Assembly: GCF_013373865.1 (NCBI RefSeq)
Contig: NC_050467.1
Span: 38,983,132 to 39,047,131 of the forward strand
Length of the DNA stretch: 64,000 nucleotides
Origin: Monomorium pharaonis
Taxonomy: Eukaryota > Arthropoda > Insecta > Hymenoptera > Formicidae
Direction of reading: 5' to 3'
The position numbers and the translations under genes were made by a program. The notes under the pieces were generated by a model that saw only the letters and a program-made list of their open reading frames with translations, did not search any database and was not told the origin of the DNA. Shown here piece by piece: positions 14,701-25,910 of this stretch (position 1 is its first letter; every line of letters starts with the position of its first letter).

Positions 14701-15406
14701 GGGAGATCAATAGAGGAAAGGGGGAAGAGGACGGGCGAGTAGCTGTTTTTTACCATCTAATTTAATTTGCCAAAAGATCCAGCCGTTCTCGAATTTGCGA
14801 CCCGTTTGCGTGCAAGAGTGGTCTCATCGCACATTCAGAAGATGTGTCGGCGCCACAGGCGACTCGCAAATCTCACAGCTCATACGTGAAACAACCGCCG
14901 AGAGTTCCACGGCGAGGTAGAGTCCAAGTGCGAAATTTCGCTCGTCGCGCGTCGTGGCGCGGTGAAACTTGCTCAAGTCAATCAAAGCTACACGACTGAC
15001 GTCGATACACCCGCGATACCACGTAACAGATTCATTTCCTTGTTTAACTTACATTGTAGAACCCACAAGGTTCACATGCATACGTTTATACCTTACATTA
15101 TCTACAGCGAGCGAGCGAAATGTTTGTCCAACTTGAGCATAACTAACGAGTTTCGAAAATGTCTGCAACGGATTAAATATAAAGTAGAATTATTATAAAT
15201 TCTTAACAGTAATAGTCAGAACTAAGTAGATCTGTTCTTGACACTCTCTTATCTTACAAAGTCCTAATTTAATTTAATTTAATTATTTTCATCGATGATA
15301 AAAATATTTACACGAAGATGAAGCTGAATTTTTAATTAAAAAATTAAAAAATTTTTTGTTCTTGCTACCTTTTCATACCGAAAAGAAATTTTTTTCGAGA
15401 TAATTA
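2781..15406. other. Intergenic noncoding DNA
   Basis: About 12.6 kb alternating between AT-rich DNA and GC-rich patches (about 4.0-5.9, 7.7-8.4, 8.7-9.6 and 13.9-14.3 kb). A short ACAT/AT microsatellite lies at about 3560-3589 and C-rich tracts near 9110. No frame shows a recognisable domain, signal peptide with downstream exons, or splice-linked homology. It may hold cis-regulatory DNA, but nothing is individually identifiable. Confidence 0.5.
3560..3589. repeat. (ACAT)n-(AT)n microsatellite
   Basis: Tandem CATA units run into an AT dinucleotide tract. Confidence 0.85.
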
Positions 15407-15678
15407 TGCACATTTTTAAAAATATTTACTTTTAAAATATTAAAATGTTTTATTATTGTTTTCATTTTTAAATACTTGAAAATATTTTAGTTTTAAACAA
15501 TATTTAGATTTAAAACACTAAAATATTTAAATCTGAAACATCTTTAACAACATTAAACGTTTTGAGGTTTTAAATCTAAGTACCATTTAAAACTAAAACG
15601 TTAAGTATTTAATTTAAAAAACGGAGACGGAAATAAAACATTTTAATCTTGAAATTAAACATTTCTTTTTTGAGTGTA
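15407..15678. mobile_element. Palindromic AT-rich MITE-like element, copy A
   Basis: The right arm read on the minus strand starts TACACTCAAAAAAGAAATG and continues through ATTAAAATGTTTTATTTCCG and ACGTTTTAGTTTTAAA. The left arm starts near 15,407 and carries matching TATTAAAATGTTTTATT and TTTTAGTTTTAAAC blocks in the same order. The arms have diverged and the left terminus is less certain. It has no coding capacity. It shares internal blocks with the element at 19,250-19,449. Confidence 0.6.
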
Positions 15679-18600
15679 GAGAGTATTACAAAAATTGAGC
15701 TTTAATCTAAAAGGGAATTTAAAATTTTTTAAAATCTTAATGCAAATTTGAAAAAAAAGGGATAAAAATTATTTGCTTTGTGATTCGATAAATTATCTGC
15801 TCAAGAATCCATCCAAATATAATAATAATAATAGCTTCAATCTCAACATCCGAATTACAAACATTTGGCAAACTATAGATGCGTCCTTCAAAACTTTTAT
15901 CTTTAATATTTATAATATTTATCGCTGGAGTGTTTAGAGTGCTTAAAATTCTATTTATCCAACCAAAACGCGATTGTAGAAACGCACAGCGCGCAGACAT
16001 GATCGCTAGGAAATCCCAAGAACGAGTCGTGGCCGAGATCGCTTACGCGAACCTCAACACCAGTAAATCTCACTGTTCTCGTACGGCACGAAACAACGGT
16101 TTCCAGAATCCTGGCTGTGACGACGCGACGGTGCACCCGGGAGTGCGAAATTTCGGCCACCGCGACGTGACGCGCATAAAAAGGATCACCGCGACACCGT
16201 CATGCTAACACCCTGGGATGGTTCGCGAGAGAGAGAGAGAGAGAGAGAGAGGAGTGCAACAAACCAGGTTCGTCGGGTCTGGCGAATATTTGTTTCACTG
16301 CGGCTGAGACACGAACGACGGTGGGAAAACACCGCGTAAATTACAAAATCAACGGGCGCGAGATCCGTCTTTCTCACCTCTTTCCTTCGAGGAATGGCGT
16401 TGCTGAAAGCCGCCACCGCAACCAGAGTATGTACACGGAAAACTTTACAACATACGAGAAACTGCCTGCAGATTGCTAATGTAGCTATTAGTAATAATTT
16501 AATGCATTAATTAGTTTAAATAATAGACAATAATAGAGATAAACAATTATTATACAATATATTAGACAATAGAAAATTAAGAAAATTAAGATAGAAATTT
16601 AATATATTTAAAGAATCAACGACTATACGTTTATTTTCTTTGTATAATTGGCTTTTCACGACGAAAATTTCAATCAAGTTTCAGATTTTATGCTACATAA
16701 TATATAATATTATTCCGATGTCTTTAAATGAAATTGAATTGAATGTGATAAGACATTTACGAAAACTCAACGCGAATAAAACAAGTCGAGCGTTAGTATT
16801 ATCGATCGCGTTCGTGTGCAATTCAAGCTCAGGGGACGTAGAATATGTGCGTAGGGTATTGAACAAACCGAGCTTCGTGAATAATTCGAGCAAATTCCAG
16901 TAATTTCATCTTCCCGAGATACATTCCAATGAGTTTAATTAAGTTAAATTTAACGTCGCTCACGTCTTACCGCTTATTTAGAAACTTCGCTTCGTCTTAA
17001 ATCATTCTAACATACCGTTGGCAGTTCTTCTTCTTCTTCTTGCGAACTCAATTTATCCCGCGCGCGTTCGATTCGCGGACGTCAATTTTAAAACAAATAT
17101 TTTATCAGCAAGTTATTAGAGCCCGCGCGCTTCATCAAGTCACGATAAAACATCCGTCTGTACGCAAATATTTGTTTCGCGCAATAAATATCTGTTATTG
17201 TATATTTGCTGTCGTATTTCGTATTTAACGCGATCGCTTTCACATTTGAACTATCGCGTAGCGGGCATATATCGCCGTTCACCTATGTGTGTTATAAAAC
17301 GTCGATATTTGAAATAAAACCGTGTCGGCCTATTTATCGGTTGGCAGTCGATAAACCGATGCTATTCGAAACGGAAAAACCATATGGGCCATGCTTTTTT
17401 AACGCAACGCACGGCACGAGAAAAGGCACGCGGCACCGGCAGAAGAGAGATGTTTCATCATGCGACATCATATCCAAAAATACCATACCGTAGTCGAAAT
17501 TCCGGCACATGTTCGCCTTCGCGAAATATTTCCGGGCTCTCACCCCGGGAACGAACTTTTTGATTTAACATCGCCTCGCGCAGTTACTGATGAGCTGGCG
17601 AGGATCCAGTCGCTTGAATGCTTTCTGGAGCATCTTGTCGCTATTGTACCAGCCTTGGAAGAACAATCTCAATAGTTTTATATCATTTTTCTCGGCGACT
17701 CTCGCGGCGCTCTCGGGAGATCGTCGGAATTTTGCCGAGATTAGTCGCGAACTGAACGAACGTATTATTTCAGCTAAAGACCATAATCCTCTTTGGAAGT
17801 AACAATGTTATTTTTGTAAAACGAAAAGAAAAACGAGGGGAAGAATGTTAAATGTCGACGATTATGAAAACAAAATTAGTACTTGACATTGTATTTGCCG
17901 TTCTCATGCGGAGGAATAAGACGCGCTCGGTTCAACATACACTTCTATCGATTCTGGACTATATCTCGATGGAACGTTCTTTAATTGAAGGGTTATTTAT
18001 TCATCAGTACTCTCATCAGTTTTATGATGCTTGGGATCTTTGCTCTGAAGCTTGGGATTTTTGGAGGAAGGAACTCTGTACATATTTTATATTTTTTTCC
18101 ACGAAGAGATGTGTCTATAGAAGTAATAAAAGTCATATTACGGTGAAATATTTATTAATGATATAATTAATTTACTTTAGGAACGAGACAAATTATAAAA
18201 CATTTGAAAATGCGGGAGATTGTAATTGATTGATTATCACTAATTATATAATACAAAATTAATTAGAAGCTGAATATCGTACGTAAAGTATTGTAATTTA
18301 TATATTGCAACTAAACGCAATCCAATAAAGTACAACGCATTAAAATAAACTATCGGGGATACTTATTGGTCGGATTTCGTTCCTCGCTTCAGCCTCAGGC
18401 TGCCGAAAAGTTTCAAGCTCGAAATCCCTTCGCGCAAGAAGCGAATCGTAATGTAACGGTTTTTTGCCGTCTCGCCACATTTACGTTTAAAAGGTCCGAG
18501 CGTTTCCAATTTCCATGCCGGCGCTTTTTGTCCGTCTGACCCGCCCGTCTATAACGCCATCGGCTGTATATCCCCGGCTGTATACTTTAAGCGATCCATC

Positions 18601-19249
18601 CGAGGCGATCGGTCCTGGTACGTGTACGCGGACTCCGATTGTAGAACGACGGATGATAAACGATGCTGTAATGTCCCCGGCAGGCCGGGTCGCGGCCACT
18701 GTTCTCTCGACGTTTCGCTACGTTCTTTAATTTAATCCGACGTCAACGCTATTATTACGCTTACAATATATCGTGTCTTATTATCAAGAGGCACACTGTG
18801 CCAACGGTTTTTGAACGAATTTCCGTGGCGGTTTCTGACAAAACCGAAATGTATGGGGTCACACCCACGTCATTCCTTGCTTAATAAAGCGTCGAAAAAA
18901 ACCTTTTCTCTTTCAATTGTAAAATGTCCTAACAATTTCTGAAATATTATAATTACTGATGATATCCTGACTTTTTGAGAAATAAGAGAACATAGACCGA
19001 AAATGTGAAAACAAATCATGTAGAATATGCTTTACTCAAATTTTTGATAAATTTTTTTGTGTCAATAATAGTATAATATTAATTATATAATTGAGATTCT
19101 CTTACATAATTAACGTTTATGAAAATAGTCTTAAAAAAATTGTGATTACAGCAAGTTTATCTATGATACGGATTATAAAAATTATCAATAATACAAATAA
19201 TAATTAGATGTAGATAATTATTATATATCTGTGATTAATCAACATATAC
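15679..19249. other. Intergenic noncoding DNA
   Basis: No recognisable exon. It contains a (GA)n microsatellite at 16,226-16,252 and GC-rich patches around 16.0-16.4 and 17.4-17.7 kb. A 71-codon frame at 17,460-17,675 has an ordinary-looking composition but matches no family I know. Confidence 0.45.
16226..16252. repeat. (GA)n microsatellite
   Basis: An uninterrupted GA dinucleotide run of about 26 bases. Confidence 0.9.
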
Positions 19250-19449
19250 ACACAAAGAAGAAATTTACTTTTAAAGTAAAACGTTTTATTTCTGTCTTTG
19301 TTTTTTAAATTTAAAGCGTTCAAACATTTAAAATTTTAACAGCTTTTTTAAATTTAAACGTTTAAAATTAAGATGTTTTTAAGTATTTAAGAAACAGGGG
19401 AAGAAATAAAACATTTTAATATCTTGAGATTATAAAACACTTCTGTGTT
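19250..19449. mobile_element. Palindromic AT-rich MITE-like element, copy B
   Basis: The left arm starts ACACAAAGAAGAAATTTAC and includes AAACGTTTTATTTCTGTC. The right arm read on the minus strand starts ACACAGAAGTGTTTTATAA and includes AAAATGTTTTATTTCTTCC, in the same order. The centre lies around 19,345. The internal blocks resemble copy A at 15,407-15,678, so the two appear to be diverged members of one nonautonomous family. Confidence 0.6.
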
Positions 19450-22400
19450 TTAACTGTGCTTATAATTAAATGCTTATAATTAAAAGATTAATTAGGACGA
19501 TAGTTTGAAAATTATGAGAATCTGAATAGACTTCAACAGAAATTTTGCATTTGTCGAGAAGAATCGTATCTTTTTTACGTGATACGTGAATATGCAAGAA
19601 TTTGCTGGCACAGCGAGTTTGCATTCTCGGTTCTTGCAGTTTCGCACAAGATAGTGTTCGTCGACGCCGAACATTTCTGGATGCCAGTTCTCCAAGTGAT
19701 ATTCCGGATCAGTCAGTAATTTCGGTGAATTTCGTGAACGTAAAATGTATACGATGCTTTAAAAATTTAATGTATATTATCGTAAAGTAATGTGCGAAGC
19801 TCATTATCTAAATGGCCGATGAACATTACTGTTGATTCATGACGCAAGAGCATCGTGTGCCCAGTTGTCAATTCATAAAAACAATTAGAGAGAGACGAGA
19901 AATGAGTTCTCACATTTTTAATGGGCCATTAAATAACGAACTCATTCGCGAAATGTCTAATTAACGTACGGAACTTTGTTGTTGTTTATGGAGGCTCTTC
20001 TCTTTTGCCGGAGGAAACTAAGCAACGCTTCTTTATTTTGCCGCTACCGCTTCCGCCACGTAGATAAGAACCCCGCGAAATAACGGCCCTTTATTATATA
20101 CGGTAATAGGCGAAGTTCAAGCTCGGAACTTAACCGCGGCGTACATTTTCCTAGGGATAAGATGTTTCCTTTTGCTCTCTCAACCCTCACCAAGGAACGG
20201 ATGCTGACCCCTTCTAGAGCTTCAATTTCGGAGAGTCTTTAGGGGCGATAAAAAACGAGTAAAAAAAAATATATTTAATAATATAAATATATTCTAAACG
20301 TATACTTAAAAAAATTGTTAAACAAAGGTATTCTGATGGGTAAGGACTTAAAATGTTATTACAATAATTTCTATATTGACTCATATCCGCGTAATATTGT
20401 CATTTCAATTCTTTTCAATTCACCGAGATATTTCTACGCCACGTATGTTACTTTACTTGAATTCGACGAAAGCATTTACTGACAACCAGAATACGGACAC
20501 GATCCGGATACAAGTCCGGTCTGGTTTAAGGTGGGATTTACGTAGATTACAGTTTCCCGTGCCGAATCGCGGGATCAAATCGGAAAAAAGGTCCGGGAGG
20601 ATAGCCTTGATCCATTTGGAGAAGTGAGCATGCCTCTGCACGCTGATAGAATAACTAAAGGACGCAATGTCAACTGAGATGGCCAACGCGAAAGGATATT
20701 GTTGCGTATCCTACGAGAATAGGATTCCATAATGATAGGCAGATTTTGGGCTCCCGATTCTTTCAGCGGCATTTCAGTAACACGGAAATGCTTTTATTGA
20801 ATTTGTAGCTATGTAAAAAAAAGTCGTTTCGGGAAGTTCTTATTCTGCTAATACGGAAGATGTTCTTTCTTTATTGCATTATACCACACTTGTACGAAAG
20901 AGTTGGCAAGCTACTTATATCGAAATGCATTGGTAGTGATAATTCTCAAAGAAAAGTAAAACGCGTAAACTATTATAAATTCTTTTACCATTGCCACAAG
21001 TTATTTTCTCATTCTTATTCGCATGGTGTCGCGAGAGAACTGATGTATTCTAGAACACGTAGCAAAACCTATTTCACTCCGGTGTCTTCTGTCCTGCGAG
21101 TGTCTCGGTTCTCGTCCTCGTCCAGCTTTCGCGCGTGTGTGTCTTATCCGTGCGGATTCTGCAGGGTAAACGCAGAATAAAATTTTCGAGGAAAACTGCC
21201 TTGAAAAGCGTCGGCGTGTCTCACCGCGCGCGACACGTTCTTTAAATAGAATCAACATGGATAGACGACACCGCGCTCTCACCGCGAGCACGATCTCGGC
21301 CAGCTTTGCGGTTCTACGGATGGCAGGCGGTATCGGTTACGAGCGCGGTACGAGCTCCTACATCCTAAACGTTTGGATCGATGGATCGATGGTAAGCCTA
21401 TTATAAACTGCCGACGCTGCCGTTTGTACGCTGCGATGTAACTAGGTAGCCGCTTACTCGACATAATGACCGTATGCGGTATGCGCATTTGTGTATTACG
21501 TGTCGTCGAGTCGCCATACATGTTAGCTAGAGATTTAATAGTTCTTATATCAGGCCGCTCTCTCCGTCAATCATCCGAGTTGAATAGACGATGACATAGT
21601 TCTTATCGAACCGACGGCGGAGAATATCCATAGAAATCATTGCTGCGAACGGGCACCTTGAGCTCATGAAGTTATAACATGGCGCTAATTATTATTAATG
21701 AATGCCTGAGATTGCGAGGAGTGAATAAGATCGCGCTGGTAAAAGTGATATTGCTATACATATAACGTTGCTACACAGTTTCCTAGCAGGACATCGCATG
21801 CACGCGATCGTAAGCGAGATAACAAGTTTAAAAAAGTATTATAATATTAAACGAAGATTAATCGGATATCCAATCGGCCAGTAACGCCCCGTTCGCTAAA
21901 AACTGCCATTTGATCCGTGTGTAATTGTAGCGATCGGAAAAATGGGTCGCCAACAGCAAATCCATTGAAAAATTACGTGATACATTGCCCGACGTTTAAT
22001 CCTTCATTGATGTAATAATGCCATTTTGCATATGTAGGACAAGCAAGAAATGGATACACGAAAGAAACGACTTTACTGAATAATTTAGCTAGATATGAAT
22101 TTGAAAATAATTTTGCATCATTATACGTATCCATTATAAGAAAGACTTTGAAATAATGCTACAAAGATAATTTAACAAAAAAATTGTTTCCTGTATATAA
22201 GTAGTTTCAGCTAAATTTTTAAGTGCTTTAGCATAATCGGTTTTTTATATTCGTGTGTTTTTTAACTACTTTATCTGTTCTTCCAAACGCGCATATATTA
22301 TAAGAATTTATAATTCAGTGTTTTATATTGATGAGGATTGGGTTTCGTAACACTTTCTCATTAGAGAGTCAGATTCGCATTTTATGACGATAAAATCGAG

Positions 22401-22968
22401 ACTCTACTGCATATTTTCACCTTTCCGCAAACAGAGAAGATTTGGCGAGAGCACGGACGCCTCAATGCAGCGGGCGCGCATTTCGCACAGCGATTGTACG
22501 GCGTTAATTAGCCGGCGAAGACCGCAGTTTAACCTGCAGTTACCTCGACGATTTCCGGCCGAATTTCAGTCCGCTCTACCGGTCGACGTGCAGGACCGTG
22601 AGCCTAATTATCCGACGAGAGGAGCCTCCACCGTTCCCAAAGGGGGGTTTCCGGAGTCTTTGCGCCACGATGGAAAGCGTGGCAAGTTTGTTAGCTTCGC
22701 CCGTTACGGCGAAACTATCTCGCGCGAACTTCTTCAAAGGACCTTATGGCGTTATCACGAGCGCCGCGGAATTACCGTGCGGATCTCTCTGGTGCTCGTC
22801 GCGCCAACTCCCCCTCCCCGGGTAGGCGGTGTCGCTCAGGACGATACGTGTCGGTGTCTTGAATTTAAATTGAACGCGTCACGTACACGCTGCTGCTTGT
22901 GCATATCTACGCGTACGGACTGTGTGTGCATCGCGTGCACGGACTCTCGATCTATGCGCACCGTTGTC

Positions 22969-23017
22969 CTCGTCGTCGCCATAGTCGTCGCTATCGTCGT
23001 CGTCGTCGTCGTCGTAG
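22969..23017. repeat. (CGT)n trinucleotide array
   Basis: Imperfect CGT/CGC triplets ending in an uninterrupted run. It encodes a poly-valine stretch in one frame, which explains a misleading hydrophobic segment in the long frame across this block. Confidence 0.85.
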
Positions 23018-23584
23018 TCTCTGCAGCAAAGAGTTTGCCGGCGTATTCCAGGTTTTTTTTCTTCTTTTTTTTTCCTCTCTACATGACATTTCGTTCGTTG
23101 CGGAGCACGATCGATGATAGCTTTCGCCCGCGGCTTTTCCCCCGTACCTCGTTTTGGTCCACGTGTCTCGTCACAATGGATGGAGACTGCGGATTACGTT
23201 TGCGCGACGCTCGGCGGAAGCGGGTGTATCAGCTTGTGCGCGACGCTGATAAGAAAAATGAATGATCTAGTATCGGGGTCGCGTACACACACGGCATCTC
23301 TCGTGAATCGATTCGCGAGATTTCGTTTCACTGCCAACGGCCTGAAACGGATCGGGTCACTTACGAACTTTGGGCGATGTAAATACTCAATGGGACATGC
23401 AAACTGCATGATGGATGCGCGCCTATTACATAAGGGAAATGGCACAGCTTTTGTTTCCACGACGCGATGACAGTGGAATGTAACGACGTTACAACGCGTG
23501 AAATACGTTGAAAAATTATCGGAAAAAAAGATACTATTAGCGAAAAGAGTGAAACTGGCGCGTTAAATACCGCATCAGAAGTAC

Positions 23585-23610
23585 AGAGAGAGAGAGAGAG
23601 AGGGAGAGAG
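23585..23610. repeat. (GA)n microsatellite
   Basis: GA dinucleotide run with one GG interruption. Confidence 0.85.
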
Positions 23611-25289
23611 TATGAATATGTTTTATCGACCTTTTACCTCGCCGTTCTTTATTTGCAGTCAACTTCTAGCCGACCGGCAAATACCAAGGACATGGGGCGA
23701 AACATATTCCCTACCTCTATCTGCATGCAATTTTTCTTTTCTCGCAAAAACGTTAAATACTGTCTTGTAAAACTTGTTCTCACCTAACTCGAAAGCACTT
23801 TTGGAACTGACGTATTTACTTTACTTAAACTCCATTTTTCCTTTAGAATCGTCCTCGATAAACTTTCTCGTTATGCGACACTTTAAATGCATGAAACATT
23901 TTAAAGATGTAGCGTCTCGCAGTGAATATATTTGTAGGTGTAGATAATGGGACGAATTTTTGATATTGCAGAATAAACGCTATACTTTGCCATTATTTTG
24001 TAAAACTTTATTTATATAAATTTATTTGTATTTTATATTATTTATATAAATATTTTATTTTACAAACGCCCGAATTTCTTAGTTAGACAAACTTGCGGTC
24101 GAGCTTGCGGTTTTCGTAAGGGTTCTATATCCAGTCTCGGTGTACCTACCCTATCAGTACGTGCACAGACATACCAACAAGATATTTCGTTCTTGACAAA
24201 AATTTTCAAATCTCCGAAACATGTACACGTCACTTCCTTTTACGCGCATTTTATTTTGAAGAAAGAATAGACGCGAGAAGAATCGCGCGTACGGTAGAAA
24301 GGTAGAAAGATACAGGACATTTCATACACCCCTGGAGCGCGTAAAATCTGTCCAAGATTAACCAAGACCACATTGCACTACGATATGTAGACATCTCTGA
24401 TATATTCCATTAACATTCCCCGGAGCGACCAAGATCATCCTTAAATGTCCCAGATGGCCCGATGTGATAGCTGCGAATATAACTGACACACGATGGTGCG
24501 AGAGATTCGCACTACGTGCGAGGTCTACGCGTATTTTACAATAACTAAGGACTTGAGCGCGAAAGGAGAAATTATAATTTCAATAATAAGAGAATAAAAA
24601 CCGATATGTGAAAACACGTAACTAATTAAAAATAAAAAGTAAACCTTACTCGGTCTGAATAAATCTTACAATTAGCTGGATCTTTGTGCTAATACTTCTT
24701 GTGCGATTCTACCTTTTTAAATGCATTAAACTGCTCACCAAATAATTTTTCTTGAAACAATTGAACAAGGATATTATCTCAAATTAGTTTAATTTTAATG
24801 TTACTTTCTAAGATAATCATATTAATTTTTGTTAAAAAATATGTCTGTAAAATGAATGCGTTTTATGCTTCTGAATGAAAAGAACACTTTTGCTGCTATA
24901 AAGAATTTGGTGTCAGAAGATCTCTTGTCAGTTAATATTCGGAGTTATAAAAACTCAAGTCGGGCTATAACACATAGCCGTTCTAATCAGCAATTGAAGC
25001 GATGAGAGAGTTAGCCTGCGAACTCGAGAATCCCGAATTTGAATCAACCTAAGCTTCTCAAACGGATTTCAGCTCCGTCTGTTCGTTCAGCGAAAGCAGC
25101 ACGGCATGAATGGACATGGAAAATGTTCAACATCGGTAAGAGCAATGTTATATAGTAATATAGTAATCGACCATGTCGATGGTGAAAGCGACACGTCAGA
25201 CCAACATGTTTTACACGTTCGCTATAGTTGCCTGCATCATCATTAGCACACCGTCCGTTATAGATCTGAATGTTTGACCTAGCCCACCC

Positions 25290-25490
25290 GGTTTGTTTGA
25301 TAAGATTTTGCCCCGACACAACTGGAATTTCGTCGATGCAGGTACTTAATAATGGTTTGTTTGGACGGATTTTGCCTGCACGCAATTCGAGTTGGCCGAT
25401 GCAACTACCTCGGTACGATACAAACCTATAACGGTTTGTTTGAAAAGATTCGACCGCGTGCACGCCACGTCGAGTAACGTGTAATCGTCG
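25290..25490. repeat. Three degenerate tandem units anchored on GGTTTGTTTG
   Basis: GGTTTGTTTG followed by a GATTTTGCC or GATTCGACC segment occurs at about 25,290, 25,354 and 25,433. The first two units also share a trailing region with CGATGCA. Spacings are about 64 and 79 bases, so this is a diverged short tandem array rather than a satellite. No function is visible. Confidence 0.55.
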
Positions 25491-25763
25491 AGGCAGTCGG
25501 CTATTGACGATTGGGAATCGAGATTTCGCGTGAATGATTCATAGTGACAAAAACGAAGCAAATATTGTAGCATATGATTCCTATCGACAATTTGTCGGAC
25601 AAACAGACGTTCATGCTTTAATTTTTTTTTTTACGTCTACAACGTAATGCCATTACAACTGTAATGATGAAAGCAACACACCGGACCTAGCAAAAATTCA
25701 TTTCCTAAGATGACGACGGTGAAGCAATACTTAATTTTGTTGGACTATTAAAATAATTATGTA

Positions 25764-25775
25764 GGGGGGGGGGGG
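25764..25775. repeat. Poly-G homopolymer (12 G)
   Basis: Twelve consecutive G on the plus strand, 50 bases from the tRNA-like repeat. Such runs are prone to length errors in assemblies. Confidence 0.9.
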
Positions 25776-25824
25776 AGCATGGATTGTGTATCCCACTTCT
25801 GAGAGGCTGTAAGTGACAGAAAAA

Positions 25825-25910
25825 TCAAAGAGCGTTAGGTAGATTCGAACTCGAAATTCCTTATTCTACAGGTTAGCTTTCTCACCGCTAGACCACACGG
25901 TTCTAACTGC
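25825..25910 (-). repeat. tRNA-like sequence, probably tRNA-derived SINE or tRNA relic
   Basis: Read on the minus strand, an A-box-like GTGGTCTAGCGGTGAGAAAG is followed about 30 bases later by a B-box-like GAGTTCGAATCTACC, with the spacing of an internal Pol III promoter. The acceptor and T stems do not pair cleanly and no anticodon loop is unambiguous, so it does not look like a functional tRNA. A tRNA-derived SINE head or degenerate tRNA pseudogene fits best. The ends of the larger repeat are not clear. Confidence 0.55.

Larger units (their letters stand above)
19450..25289. other. Intergenic noncoding DNA
   Basis: No recognisable exon. A GC-rich block at about 22.4-23.4 kb contains a 293-codon open frame on the plus strand. 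Its translation runs through a CGT-triplet array (poly-Val) and a poly-T tract (poly-Phe) and shows no family motif, so it is not called as a gene. A (GA)n microsatellite lies at 23,585-23,610. Confidence 0.45.

Noticed and set aside
22384..23265. 293-codon open frame on the plus strand
   Set aside because: It lies in a GC-rich block, crosses a CGT array (poly-Val) and a poly-T tract (poly-Phe), shows no domain and overlaps several other open frames. It is best explained by composition.
25825..25910. Functional tRNA gene on the minus strand
   Set aside because: A- and B-box-like motifs exist, but the acceptor and T stems do not pair and the anticodon loop is ambiguous, so it is annotated as a tRNA-like repeat.
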